This document shows positions 1 through 8,600 of a DNA stretch of 64,000 nt, piece after piece. The position numbers and the translations under genes are program-made. A model generated the notes under the pieces. The model made no database searches and was not told the DNA's origin. It saw only the letters and a program-made list of their open reading frames with translations. The stretch covers positions 1 through 64,000 of the forward strand of contig NZ_JAVIDR010000012.1 of assembly GCF_031157835.1 (NCBI RefSeq), read 5' to 3'. Within the stretch, counting starts at the first letter, position 1. Each line of letters opens with the position of its first letter. This DNA is from Acinetobacter rudis. GTDB taxonomy: Bacteria; Pseudomonadota; Gammaproteobacteria; Pseudomonadales; Moraxellaceae.

Positions 1-86
1 TAGTTCCAGACAAAATTAACCTCTGATGCGAGCTGATCTAGCATCTTACAATGTTTGTCTTTTATGCGTAATTTAAGGGTTTTCAT
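1..86 (-). CDS. tnpB: TnpB-family RNA-guided endonuclease of an IS200/IS605-type element, N-terminus only
   Basis: Reading the minus strand from the ATG at 86-84 gives 28 residues that run off the window edge. They begin MKTLKLRIKDKH and end with EVNFVWN. I recognise this as the typical start of IS605 OrfB/TnpB proteins, where a short beta-strand is followed by a helix ending in FVWN. TnpB proteins are RuvC-type nucleases guided by an RNA made from the 3' end of the element, which lies outside the window. A good -10 (TATAAT, plus-strand 93-98) sits only about 7 bases before the ATG, so the mRNA may be almost leaderless. The gene could be intact or decayed beyond the edge; that cannot be seen here. 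Confidence 0.72.
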   Translation of the reverse strand, partial: MKTLKLRIKDKHCKMLDQLASEVNFVWN

Positions 87-178
87 AGCCAAATTATAGC
101 AATTTAATATGCCAAAAGCCTTATAACATAAGGTTAAGCGACGAAATATGTCATATGGCTTACGCCAGTCACTTATAT

Positions 179-198
179 CCTCATCCTGAACGATGAGG
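179..198. repeat. Subterminal hairpin, probable left end of the IS200/IS605-type element
   Basis: CCTCATC (179-185) and GATGAGG (192-198) form a perfect 7-bp stem with a 6-base loop, upstream of tnpB. IS200/IS605 elements carry imperfect subterminal hairpins at their ends rather than inverted repeats, and this position relative to the tnpB start fits a left end. The exact element boundary, probably between about 200 and 228, is inferred. Confidence 0.5.
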
Positions 199-227
199 TT
201 TTACGCTCCATCGGATAAATAATGTAT

Positions 228-253
228 AAAAAAGGCTGCCTTTACAGGCAGCC
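228..253 (-). terminator. Rho-independent terminator of acpP
   Basis: On the minus strand GGCTGCC, a 6-base loop and GGCAGCC are followed directly by six T residues. It lies 31 bases after the acpP stop codon. It separates the fatty-acid operon from the inserted element. Confidence 0.9.
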
Positions 254-284
254 TCAATTGTAGACAAAATGTCTACAGCATTAA

Positions 285-521
285 TTACGCAAGTTTTTTG
301 CTTACATAATCAATTGCAGATTGTACAGTTGTGATTTCGTTAGAATCTTCATCAGGGATAGTGATGTCGAAGTCATTTTCGAAAGACATAACTAACTCAA
401 CAAGATCAAGAGAGTCAGCACCTAGGTCATCCATAAAAGATGCTTCGTTTTTGATCTCTTCAGCTTTCATACCGAGTTGTTCTGCAACAGCTTGTTTAAT
501 GCGTTGTTCGATATCGCTCAC
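285..521 (-). CDS. acpP: Acyl carrier protein
   Basis: Small acidic carrier that holds growing acyl chains of type II fatty-acid synthesis in the cytosol. The 78-residue product has the DSLD motif, with Ser37 as the phosphopantetheine attachment site, followed by the LVELVMSFE recognition helix. I chose the GTG at 521 because AGGAG lies just upstream and the protein then begins (M)SDIEQRIK, as in the family. An upstream in-frame ATG would overlap that ribosome-binding site. It is the last gene of fabD-fabG-acpP, 86 bases after fabG, and is followed by a strong terminator. No fabF follows; an IS element does. Confidence 0.97.
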   Translation of the reverse strand: MSDIEQRIKQAVAEQLGMKAEEIKNEASFMDDLGADSLDLVELVMSFENDFDITIPDEDSNEITTVQSAIDYVSKKLA

Positions 522-607
522 AGGAATTCTCCTCATTGCTTGTGGCGGCGTTTTTCATGGCCGTAGTTTAATTGAATATTGAAAATTTTCATAGTTTATC
601 CATGACA

Positions 608-1342
608 TTAAGCCATAAACAAACCACCATTTACGTGTAAAACATTACCGGTAATATAGCTTGCCTTCTCTGAAGCCAAGAAACTTACCGCATCTGCGAT
701 ATCTTGTGGTTCACCGAAACGGTTGAGTGCAACTTGATCATTCATCTTTTTACGGATGTCTTCACTCAGTTGTTCAGTCATTTCTGTCGCAATAAAGCCA
801 GGCGCAATACAGTTTACCGTAATTTGACGGCTACCCATTTCTTTTGCCAAACTGCGACTAAATGCTTCGATCCCAGCTTTAGCAGCAGAATAGTTTGCTT
901 GACCTGGGTTAGCAAAGTGGGCAACCACTGAACTAATATTAATAATGCGCCCAAAACGTGCTTTAGTCATACCTTTTAAAACACGTTTAGATAGACGGAA
1001 TACTGCTTTTAAATGAATATTTAAAATATCATCCCAGTCATCTTCTGACATACGTAGCAATAGATTATCTTTGGTGATACCAGCATTATTCACCAACACC
1101 ATTACTGCGCCATATTGTTCTTCAATATGAGTAACGAGATCATTAATCGCGTCACCATCACGTACATCAAGTACAGCACCAACACCCTGCTCAGCAAATT
1201 GAGTCGTTAATTTCTCAGCACCAGCCGTTGATGTTGCTGTGCCAACAACAAAAAAACCGTCTTTTATTAGTTGTTGCGCAATCGCAGCACCAATACCACG
1301 ACTTGCTCCAGTCACTAACGCGACTTTACGTTCTTGTTTCAT
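608..1342 (-). CDS. fabG: 3-oxoacyl-[acyl-carrier-protein] reductase
   Basis: NADPH-dependent reduction of 3-ketoacyl-ACP to 3-hydroxyacyl-ACP in fatty-acid elongation. The 244-residue protein is a classical short-chain dehydrogenase: a TGASRGIG nucleotide-binding loop near residue 11, NNAG near 85, and the catalytic Ser and Tyr-x3-Lys in NISS and YSAAK near 137-155. The C-terminal VNGGLFMA is typical of FabG. Its ATG overlaps the fabD stop codon by 4 bases (ATGA), so the two are translationally coupled. Confidence 0.96.
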   Translation of the reverse strand: MKQERKVALVTGASRGIGAAIAQQLIKDGFFVVGTATSTAGAEKLTTQFAEQGVGAVLDVRDGDAINDLVTHIEEQYGAVMVLVNNAGITKDNLLLRMSEDDWDDILNIHLKAVFRLSKRVLKGMTKARFGRIINISSVVAHFANPGQANYSAAKAGIEAFSRSLAKEMGSRQITVNCIAPGFIATEMTEQLSEDIRKKMNDQVALNRFGEPQDIADAVSFLASEKASYITGNVLHVNGGLFMA

Positions 1343-2325
1343 GCAATTTTTCCTTCAGCCACTAAGATGGCATTCAATGCATCTTCTATACGAGTTTGTG
1401 TATCTAATGGGAAAGCTTTTTCAATCTGTGGTAAACGTTTTGCCATATTTGCAAGTACATTTCCTGGACCGCATTCAGCAACATATTGAATGCCTTGATC
1501 TTGTAAGAACTGCATACTTTTGGTCCATTGTACCGATTGATAGAGCTGAGCGGTTAATGCACTACGTAATTGCGCTACATCTGTAGCAACCGCTGCATTG
1601 ACATTTTGTATTACAGGAATACTAGGTAGCTCAATGGCAGTTTGTTCCAAAGCCAAAGCAAATTTTTCTGCAGCTGGTTTCATAAGTGAGCAATGTGATG
1701 GTACAGAAACAGGTAATGCAATTGCTTTACCAGACTGTGCCTTTGCTTCAAGCATCACGACTTGTACAAGTGCACTAGAACCTGCAATAACCACTTGACC
1801 CGCTGCATTATAGTTAGCGGCTTCAACGGCACCCTCCCCATTTAACGTAGCTTGATGACAAAGCTCTACCACTTTAGCGTCATCTAAGCCCAAAATTGCT
1901 GCCATTGCACCCTCACCTTGAGGTACTGCTGATTGCATCAATTGTCCACGTAAATTAACCAATTTAGCCGCATCACCAAGACGCATTGCACCACCAGCAA
2001 CTAGCGCGCTATATTCTCCAAGTGAATGACCTACAAGGAATTTTGGTGCTAAACCGCCAAGTTCATACCATAAACGCCATAACGCCACACTTGCAGTCAA
2101 TAAAACTGGTTGGGTGTTCTCTGTTTGATCTAAACCCTCACCACTTTGAGCAATATTCCACAAATCAAAACCAACGGCATCTGAGGCTTCAGCAAAAGTC
2201 TCTTGAATTCCGCGAAATTGTTCTGCGAGTTCAGCAAGCATTCCGACCTTTTGTGAGCCTTGACCTGGAAACATAAATGCAGTTTTCTGAGCCTGAGCAG
2301 TGTGATCGAGTTGTTGAGCAGACAT
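1339..2325 (-). CDS. fabD: Malonyl-CoA:ACP transacylase
   Basis: Transfers malonyl groups from CoA to ACP to feed fatty-acid elongation. The 328-residue sequence has the FPGQGSQ start, the nucleophile motif GHSLGE near residue 95, and the catalytic histidine in PVSVPSHCSLM near 205. AGAAGGGA lies upstream of the ATG as a ribosome-binding site. It is the first gene after the rpmF terminator and overlaps fabG by 4 bases. In enterobacteria plsX and fabH lie between rpmF and fabD; both are absent here. Confidence 0.96.
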   Translation of the reverse strand: MSAQQLDHTAQAQKTAFMFPGQGSQKVGMLAELAEQFRGIQETFAEASDAVGFDLWNIAQSGEGLDQTENTQPVLLTASVALWRLWYELGGLAPKFLVGHSLGEYSALVAGGAMRLGDAAKLVNLRGQLMQSAVPQGEGAMAAILGLDDAKVVELCHQATLNGEGAVEAANYNAAGQVVIAGSSALVQVVMLEAKAQSGKAIALPVSVPSHCSLMKPAAEKFALALEQTAIELPSIPVIQNVNAAVATDVAQLRSALTAQLYQSVQWTKSMQFLQDQGIQYVAECGPGNVLANMAKRLPQIEKAFPLDTQTRIEDALNAILVAEGKIA

Positions 2326-2406
2326 ATAACGTCCCTTCTATTATCTATTTTCGTTTCCGATGCGGAAATTTACCACGGAATTCCAGACTTTTTAATTGCG
2401 AAATAC

Positions 2407-2441
2407 AACAAAAAAAAGGGAGCTTACGCTCCCATTTTTTT
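2407..2441 (-). terminator. Terminator between rpmF and fabD
   Basis: GGGAGC (2418-2423) and GCTCCC (2428-2433) flank a 4-base loop. On the minus strand a run of T follows, and on the plus strand eight T residues follow, so it could act in both directions. It separates yceD-rpmF from fabD-fabG-acpP. Confidence 0.8.
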
Positions 2442-2472
2442 TCACTAAGCTTGACGCTTAATGCTTCAACAA

Positions 2473-2658
2473 TTATTCAGCATCAGCTGCTTTAGCGAAT
2501 AATTGACGACCACGGTAAAAACCGTCTTTAGTCACATGGTGACGACGATGAGTTTCACCTGTAGTTTGGTCTACAGTTAATGCATTCTCGGTTAAAGCGT
2601 CATGTGAACGGCGCATGTCACGGCGAGAGCGACTTTTACGGTTTTGCTGAACGGCCAT
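2473..2658 (-). CDS. rpmF: 50S ribosomal protein L32
   Basis: Component of the large ribosomal subunit. The 61-residue, strongly basic protein begins [20 protein letters not shown], the conserved L32 start, and contains [23 protein letters not shown] lies 6 bases before the ATG. It follows yceD on the same strand by about 74 bases, the usual yceD-rpmF pairing, and ends at a terminator before fabD. The zinc-binding cysteines seen in some L32 proteins are absent, which is usual for this branch. Confidence 0.97.
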   Translation of the reverse strand: MAVQQNRKSRSRRDMRRSHDALTENALTVDQTTGETHRRHHVTKDGFYRGRQLFAKAADAE

Positions 2659-2732
2659 GATGGCTCCTTACAAAGATCGAAAAAATGGGATCAAAAAAAT
2701 TGAATCATGCCAGCGCGGTAGTCTAACACAAA

Positions 2733-3290
2733 TCAACTCAGTTTGCCTTTCAAACCTGCCAAAACATCAAACGGATTATCTCGTTTTTCTTCGACAACTT
2801 CTTCTTCGGCTGGTTGGTGCTTATGTTCACAAGCAGTATGCTTAGGTGACAAAGGCAACAACAATAATAATTCATCTTCTAGCAGTGACAGTAAATCAAC
2901 AGTTGCAGGAGTACTATAGTCCCCTTTGGTTGTTGCTTCACTTTCACCTAAGACGATGAAATCAGCATCCTCATCCAAGCGCTCTATCAGTGACTCATCA
3001 TCGATGAGGGCTAAGTGAAAGTCTGAAACAAGCGCAATATCCACAGGCTCCAAACAACGTTGGCACTCCATAGGAACATGGGTCTCACAACGACCACTAA
3101 GCCACACAATGCGATGAAACGCATCCATTGATAGCTTACAGTCTATGTTGATCAATTGATCATCAATTGGTCCAACAGCTTCACGGGCAATACGAACAAA
3201 ACGAGACAAGGGCAGATTTCCTGACCATGAATAACCTTGTTCAGCCCATTTAAACGGCTCAATCTGTGCCGGAAAGGTATTTGCTGACAT
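2733..3290 (-). CDS. yceD: YceD family protein (DUF177), 23S rRNA accumulation factor
   Basis: Conserved protein encoded beside rpmF in many bacteria and linked to accumulation of 23S rRNA. The 185-residue product has the family hallmarks: MECQRCLEP near residue 108, and near 150 the acidic run DLLSLLEDELLLLLPLSP followed by H and C. The C-terminal tail is rich in Glu and Lys. Cotranscription with rpmF is likely from the short spacing. The biochemical role is not visible in the sequence. Confidence 0.9.
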   Translation of the reverse strand: MSANTFPAQIEPFKWAEQGYSWSGNLPLSRFVRIAREAVGPIDDQLINIDCKLSMDAFHRIVWLSGRCETHVPMECQRCLEPVDIALVSDFHLALIDDESLIERLDEDADFIVLGESEATTKGDYSTPATVDLLSLLEDELLLLLPLSPKHTACEHKHQPAEEEVVEEKRDNPFDVLAGLKGKLS

Positions 3291-3387
3291 AATTAAGGCG
3301 GCAATTCTACAAATTCATCGCTATTCTGTCAAAGATTAAGATACAATTTTGTACTTCTTTAAACAGATCATTTGGGTAAATCGAGTC

Positions 3388-4050
3388 ATGCCTCTGTTGC
3401 AAAAGCAAGCTGAAGTCATAACATCAACTGACTGCAATCCTATACACCATAAGGATTATGCACCAAAATCAGCACAACAAATTTTGGCTGTTTGGGCAAA
3501 TCAACATACAGAACAGCAGCAAGTAGATTGGCTCATTCTACACTTTAATCATTGGTTTTCATACCATAATGTACATTTAGTGCGTGGAGATTTTGAACCT
3601 GAATATTTCCCAGCAACACTAACTGAACCAGCACGCATTCAATTTGCCCATGGTTTTTTCAATAGTGCACTGCATGAAATCAGTCATTGGAGCATTGCTG
3701 GTGCTCACCGTCGCACACTTCCTGATCTAGGATACTGGTATGCACCAGATGGACGTAGTGCTGAACAACAACAACTTTTTGAAAAAGTAGAAATTGTACC
3801 GCAAGCAATTGAATGGATGTTCGCCACAGCCTTTGCACGAAAATTCCGTGTTTCTCTAGACAACTTAACAGGAGAAGCAGGTCAAGGTGAAAGCTTTAAA
3901 GATAATGTTTTTGCTCAAGTAGACAAATATTTCTCAGGTCAAGCGACTCTACCACGAGATGCAGCTAAATTTATTCAGCTTATTTGCTTATCAACACGAC
4001 AAGGTAAACCTTTAAGTGCATGTGAATTTAGTCGTGAAATGTTAAATTAA
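3388..4050 (+). CDS. epmC: Elongation factor P hydroxylase
   Basis: EpmC (YfcM) hydroxylates the modified lysine of elongation factor P. The sequence has FAHGFFNSALHEISHW, with the HExxH-type metal site, then the LGYWYAPDGR block and QAIEWMF, all matching the Escherichia coli protein as I recall it. An upstream TTG at 3349 would add 13 residues; I prefer the ATG at 3388 because those residues match nothing in the family, but no clear ribosome-binding site decides it. Product about 220 residues. The partner genes epmA and epmB are not in this window. Confidence 0.87.
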   Translation: MPLLQKQAEVITSTDCNPIHHKDYAPKSAQQILAVWANQHTEQQQVDWLILHFNHWFSYHNVHLVRGDFEPEYFPATLTEPARIQFAHGFFNSALHEISHWSIAGAHRRTLPDLGYWYAPDGRSAEQQQLFEKVEIVPQAIEWMFATAFARKFRVSLDNLTGEAGQGESFKDNVFAQVDKYFSGQATLPRDAAKFIQLICLSTRQGKPLSACEFSREMLN

Positions 4051-4133
4051 CCCACTTACGATATAATGGTGCAAATATTAACCCATGTGAATCACTGAGT
4101 TAGCAATCAGCGCTCACATCAGGAGCATAAATT

Positions 4134-4751
4134 ATGTTGCACTTAAGAATACATCCTGACAATCCTCAACCGCGTTTAATCAGTCAAGCCGTTGAGCGAA
4201 TCCGTGCTGGTGATGTAGTGATTTACCCAACGGATGCGGCCTACGCAATTGGTTGTCAAATTGGGAATAAAAATGCGATGGATCGTATTGCACAAATTCG
4301 CGATCTTGGTAACAAACATCAATACGCAATACTTTGTGCAGACCTCTCAGGAATTGCGACGTATGCGAAGGTGGACAATGCCATGTACCGTCTACTTAAA
4401 GCCAATACGCCAGCAGTGACAACATTCATTTTACCAGCAACCAGTGAAGTACCACGACGCTTAATGCATGCTAAGAAAAAAACCATTGGACTTCGCATTC
4501 CAAGTAACCCCATTTGTCAAATGTTACTGCAAGAATTGGGTGAGCCATTATTAACGAGTACACTTATCTTACCAGGCCAAGAATATCCACTCGATGATCC
4601 TTATGACATTGAACAACAACTCGAAAAACGGATTGATGTATTTATTGATGGAGGCCTAGGAACTTTAACCACGACCAGTATTATTGACCTATCTGGAGAT
4701 CAACCAGAAATTATTAGGCGTGGTGTTGGTGATGTGAGCCATTTTGAGTAA
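4134..4751 (+). CDS. yciO: YciO protein of the Sua5/YciO/YrdC family
   Basis: Nucleotide- and RNA-binding fold related to TsaC, which makes threonylcarbamoyl-adenylate for tRNA. The 205-residue protein has VIYPTDAAYAIGC near residue 30, KKKTIGLRIPSNPI near 115, and ends VGDVSHFE, aligning along its length with recalled YciO rather than TsaC. Whether YciO itself makes the tRNA intermediate is unsettled, so I give no reaction. It lies 83 bases after epmC on the same strand and may be cotranscribed with it. Confidence 0.88.
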   Translation: MLHLRIHPDNPQPRLISQAVERIRAGDVVIYPTDAAYAIGCQIGNKNAMDRIAQIRDLGNKHQYAILCADLSGIATYAKVDNAMYRLLKANTPAVTTFILPATSEVPRRLMHAKKKTIGLRIPSNPICQMLLQELGEPLLTSTLILPGQEYPLDDPYDIEQQLEKRIDVFIDGGLGTLTTTSIIDLSGDQPEIIRRGVGDVSHFE

Positions 4752-4771
4752 ATAAAACATTCCTATATACA

Positions 4772-4814
4772 GCAATAAACCGAGTACTCTCTGTTGAAGC
4801 ACTAGGTTTATTGC
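4772..4814. terminator. Inverted repeat between convergent genes, possible bidirectional terminator
   Basis: GCAATAAACC (4772-4781) and GGTTTATTGC (4805-4814) are perfectly complementary across a 23-base loop. It lies between the converging yciO and methyltransferase genes. There is no strong T run on either side, so the terminator reading rests mainly on position. Confidence 0.45.
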
Positions 4815-4838
4815 ACTCAAAACAACAAACTATTAGAC

Positions 4839-6392
4839 CTAAGCAAAGAGTTTTAATTGCTTCACAATATCAATCTTCTGTCGATCAAATAATAATTCTA
4901 TCTGTTTATTTAATAAGGCCATATTTTCATCACGATCAGCAACAGGCTGATTTTCCTCACCAACCAACACCATCCCTAAATCATCAAAAATCAATTGTAA
5001 TCGCTGCGTTATGCCATTCTTATCCGTTATTTTTTCAATAAAGTAGACATAAAAAGTTAACAATTCAAACTGATTATAAACTAGCCCCATACCCGTTAAA
5101 GGATTTGCTAATACTTGATAGTTATTATGAAATTTAGCCTGAGTCACCAAATAACGGTTTAAAGACTGGCACTTGTGCAAGGTATTTGATGAGGGCATCT
5201 GATCTAGACAAGGCTGGGCAAAACCCAAATAACAAAGAATAACGAGTGAATCTAACAATTGTTTATAGCTGAGATTTGTACTCTCTTCTAATTGCTTTAA
5301 CGTGATTGGACGATACTTATGCTTCACATATTGCTGAGCAATTTTCACGTACACATCATGAATTAAATCAAAAGAACCGAGCACCCCTTGTATTGTGCTG
5401 GGTAAAGCTTCTATTGTTGTTAAAAAAATAAAATGTGTATTTCTTAATCTTTCTTTCACTTCCAATGAGCTTAAATCAGTTTTGCCTCGTACATAAAGAT
5501 CTCGGCGGAACTGATTGGCAACGAAATAATCACGACATTGTTCTTTAAAAATAGGATGCTCAATTTGATCAATAAACTCTCTTTGCTCTTGATTTAGGTG
5601 AATTTCATTAATTAAAGTTGATAAATCTGTTGAGCCCGCAAAACTTAATTTAATATCTTCAAATAAACGTACAATTTGCTGAAATGAAAAACACTGCCAG
5701 TCCTGATTTAAATATTCATGCAGTAAATAGTTTGGATTTTGTTTTTTTAAGTCGTCTAATTTATGTTTAGCCAATGGATGTCTTTGCAAAAATAAAGGCT
5801 GTTGGTCAAAAAGCGCTTGGCTAAATTCAAGTGCATCACTCACTTTCTGCGTTGGGTTATTACTTTTCCCATTAAATTTATAATGACTATAAAACAATTC
5901 ACGGATCGGCATGTTTGCTGCCCACCCTGTAGAACAGTTATAACTGATGTAAACAATACCACTGGCTTTTAATTGTTTTCGGATGAATTTTAAAATAATA
6001 AGTTGATTTTCATAGCTAATCCAACTCCAAATACCATGCAAACTGATTGAGTCGAACTGAGGTAAATCTTCGCGATTTAAAAACTCTTCAAAACTATCGT
6101 CAAAAAACTGATGTTTTATCCCACATTGTGCCGCCATTTTTTGAGCGTGGGCTGCATGTGCTGGATTAAAATCTGTCCCCCAATATAGGCCATCTGAAGA
6201 TGCTGCATGTATATTTACACTTACCCCCTGCCCAAAACCCAATTCACAATGAGTGTGTTCCTGATCAGTTATAGCGCAATCCACACCCCTTAGCAGCATA
6301 CAGAACCGTTGATAATTTGGACTCAAATCTCGATAGTAACCATATGTATAATTTACAGTCGTTTGGTACCCATTATTCCAAGCAGTATTCAC
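4839..6392 (-). CDS. SAM-dependent methyltransferase with methyltransferase regulatory domain
   Basis: A 517-residue predicted cytosolic protein. Residues about 40-190 form a class I SAM-binding fold: CELGFGQGVSV is motif I, WGTDFNP follows the second strand, and SLHGIWSWI is near motif IV. The middle (about 200-300) resembles the methyltransferase regulatory domain family (PF10119), and the C-terminus is helical with no motif I recognise. I chose the GTG start at 6392 because AGAGGTGAT precedes it at good spacing. The substrate is unknown; relatives occur near surface polysaccharide or protein modification loci, but nothing of that kind is adjacent here. Confidence 0.75.
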   Translation of the reverse strand: MNTAWNNGYQTTVNYTYGYYRDLSPNYQRFCMLLRGVDCAITDQEHTHCELGFGQGVSVNIHAASSDGLYWGTDFNPAHAAHAQKMAAQCGIKHQFFDDSFEEFLNREDLPQFDSISLHGIWSWISYENQLIILKFIRKQLKASGIVYISYNCSTGWAANMPIRELFYSHYKFNGKSNNPTQKVSDALEFSQALFDQQPLFLQRHPLAKHKLDDLKKQNPNYLLHEYLNQDWQCFSFQQIVRLFEDIKLSFAGSTDLSTLINEIHLNQEQREFIDQIEHPIFKEQCRDYFVANQFRRDLYVRGKTDLSSLEVKERLRNTHFIFLTTIEALPSTIQGVLGSFDLIHDVYVKIAQQYVKHKYRPITLKQLEESTNLSYKQLLDSLVILCYLGFAQPCLDQMPSSNTLHKCQSLNRYLVTQAKFHNNYQVLANPLTGMGLVYNQFELLTFYVYFIEKITDKNGITQRLQLIFDDLGMVLVGEENQPVADRDENMALLNKQIELLFDRQKIDIVKQLKLFA

Positions 6393-7184
6393 TTTATCAC
6401 CTCTAGTTCAAATTTTAACTGCTACCTATTATTTTGAATGAGCAATTAATTATTAATAATTAGACATGGTGTTCATGTTTATAATGCCTAGATATTACTC
6501 AATAAATATTTAAATGAATAGAAAAAATAATAGTAAAAATCAAAGATTAATGTAAGTAAATTGACTTTATCATTCACATCAAAAACACCATCTCGAGTCT
6601 TATTCGTATGTATTTATTCAACAGCATGACTAGAAACATGCCTTAGTTTTTTTAGTTTAAAAAATCGATGTCACAATCTCAGTGTAGTATGCAGCATACT
6701 TTTAAAATATTTTTCTTAAAACCGCTTAGTATTTATGAGCTTATATACAACTGTGTTATAACACTTCAAACAGCCTACTACTAATCAATTCATTTTTTTG
6801 TGTTTTTCCTGCTATACGCGACATATAACACGTATCATATATTACGTTACAATGTATCATTAGCAGCAACTTTCTTGGCTTAAATCTTTTTTCAGCAGGT
6901 GACTTAGTAGATTTCAATGTGAAATAAATAACACCCAAGCACATAAAGTGTTTATTTTATAAACAAATTAACTTAAAAAAAGAAAAGATCTTCGATATTT
7001 TTTATTTTTTTTAGCTTTTTACAGTTTTAGTAATTTCTTCAACTGTAATTTTCCATTAAAATGGGTGGGATTTTTTGCGTAACTTAAACTTAATATGTTT
7101 GTTGCCCAAAGCATGCCCATTTTATAAGTAATCACTCGCTTTGACTTCAACACAAAATGCAAATCAAGTAGCAATAAAACTGTA
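6393..7184. other. Gene-poor AT-rich gap between the methyltransferase and scpA
   Basis: Nearly 800 bases without a credible gene. It must hold the promoters for the divergent methyltransferase and scpA. A 62-codon minus-strand frame (6756-6944) has no family resemblance I trust. A 15-base perfect palindrome is listed separately. A possible stem (TTACAGTT at 7019-7026 with AACTGTAA at 7041-7048, followed by TTTT) could end a small transcript reading toward scpA. Confidence 0.5.
6686..6700. promoter_or_regulatory. Perfect 15-base palindrome, operator-like
   Basis: AGTATGCAGCATACT has two 7-base arms around one central base. The symmetry and length resemble operators of TetR- or GntR-type dimers. 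It lies about 295 bases upstream of the methyltransferase start and 490 upstream of scpA. No regulator gene is next to it, so the binder is unknown. Confidence 0.35.
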
Positions 7185-7976
7185 ATGACTCAAGCAATCC
7201 AGAGTACAACGGACAGAGCATCACACATCCGTGTTTTAGATGAGTGGCAAGAAACTGTCCCTGAGGATTTATACATCCCACCTGCTGCATTCGAAATTTT
7301 GCTGGAAAATTTCGAAGGACCACTTGATTTTCTCATTTACCTCATACAAAAAAATGGTTTTGACTTATTACAACTAGAAATTGCGCCTATTGCCGCACAA
7401 TACTTATCCTATATGGAGCAGATGAAGTCACTCAACATTGAGTTGACCGCAGACTATATGGTGATGGCTGCGTTATTAGCTGACTTAAAGTCACGCTTAC
7501 TTTTACCTAAGCCTAAGTTACCAGATATTGAAAAAGACCCTAAACAGGAATTAATTGATCGTTTAGAAAAATACCTACGTATCAAACAAGCAGCAGACTA
7601 TCTCGGTAAATTACCCGTATTAGAACGAGATACTTTTAATACTAACGTCGCATTAGGGGCAATAGTACAACTAGAAACAGGTTATTCTATTGATCTACTA
7701 CATGAAGCTATGCTTTGTGTATTTCATCGCCCCGAACCTGTAGTTCATAAAATTGAACAAGAAGCTGTACATTTGGAAGAGCGGATCGCATATATTGAAA
7801 CACTTCTGAGCCAAGGTGGAGTATTGCAATTTGAACATTTACTTAAACCCAGCCAAGGTCGCCTAGGTATGGTTGTCACTTTTATGGCTGTTCTAGAGCT
7901 TACACGACAACAAAAAGTTTCTATTATTTCCTCTGGAATAGAAGCTCCACTTGCAATTCAAGGCGTGTTAATATGA
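7185..7976 (+). CDS. scpA: Segregation and condensation protein A (kleisin)
   Basis: Kleisin subunit that bridges the two SMC heads of the bacterial condensin and binds ScpB. The 263-residue protein has the FEGPLDFLIYLIQKN motif near residue 43, the helix with TADYMVMAALLADLKSRLLLP near 93, and a C-terminal winged-helix region with RLGMVVTFMAVLEL. No clear ribosome-binding site precedes the ATG. Its stop overlaps the scpB start by 4 bases (ATGA). The matching smc lies at 20710-24159 on the other strand. Confidence 0.94.
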   Translation: MTQAIQSTTDRASHIRVLDEWQETVPEDLYIPPAAFEILLENFEGPLDFLIYLIQKNGFDLLQLEIAPIAAQYLSYMEQMKSLNIELTADYMVMAALLADLKSRLLLPKPKLPDIEKDPKQELIDRLEKYLRIKQAADYLGKLPVLERDTFNTNVALGAIVQLETGYSIDLLHEAMLCVFHRPEPVVHKIEQEAVHLEERIAYIETLLSQGGVLQFEHLLKPSQGRLGMVVTFMAVLELTRQQKVSIISSGIEAPLAIQGVLI

Positions 7977-8560
7977 CTGTCAATGCACAATTTAATGATG
8001 CAAATGAACAGCATCATGATATCCTTATGCAACTCGAAGCGATTATTTTTGCCAGTGATGCCCCTGTGAGTTTGGCGCGTCTTAAAGAAGCTTTTCAACA
8101 ACAGTATAGTAAGACGCAACTTCAACAGTTTTTACAACAACTGGCTTTAATGCAACATAATCGCGCTGTGGAACTCATTGAAACAGCTCAAGGCTATCGC
8201 TTTCAAGTGCGCAGCAAATATCGTTCAGTTATTGCACAAACGTGGCCTGAACGACCGAATAAATTATCCCCATCACTATTGGAAACTTTAGCCGTTATTG
8301 CCTATCACCAGCCAGTTACTCGTGCGGACATAGAGCAAATACGTGGGGTTTCAAATAACAGCCAACTACTAAAAATGTTATTTGAACATAATTGGATTAA
8401 GGAATCTGGATTTAGAGAAATTCCAGGTCGACCTGCGTTGTTAGTGACAACGTTACATTTTTTAAATGCATTTGGTCTAATGTCGTTAGACCAACTGCCC
8501 CCCCTACAGGATGCCAAGGAAGCATTTAATGCTTTAGATGCATTCGCATCTAGGTCTTAA
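7973..8560 (+). CDS. scpB: Segregation and condensation protein B
   Basis: Winged-helix partner that dimerises and binds the ScpA kleisin in the SMC-ScpAB complex. In 195 residues it shows two winged-helix units, with the signature LSPSLLETLAVIAYHQPVTR near residue 98, IRGVSNNSQLLKML, and GRPALLVTT followed by FGLMSLDQLPPL. Translation is coupled to scpA by an ATGA overlap. rluB follows 40 bases downstream on the same strand, an arrangement seen in many gammaproteobacteria. Confidence 0.94.
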   Translation: MTVNAQFNDANEQHHDILMQLEAIIFASDAPVSLARLKEAFQQQYSKTQLQQFLQQLALMQHNRAVELIETAQGYRFQVRSKYRSVIAQTWPERPNKLSPSLLETLAVIAYHQPVTRADIEQIRGVSNNSQLLKMLFEHNWIKESGFREIPGRPALLVTTLHFLNAFGLMSLDQLPPLQDAKEAFNALDAFASRS

Positions 8561-8600
8561 ATAGGCGGTCTGTAGATGATTACTTCTAAGGTTATCTGTC

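Noticed and set aside
6756..6944. A 62-codon minus-strand frame whose end looks faintly like a TetR N-terminus
   Set aside because: The resemblance covers about 20 residues, the frame stops before a full helix-turn-helix, and nothing downstream continues it in any frame.
7019..7052. Stem followed by TTTT before scpA as a riboswitch
   Set aside because: The stem is short and AT-rich, with a 14-base loop and no known aptamer feature; it may just end a small transcript.
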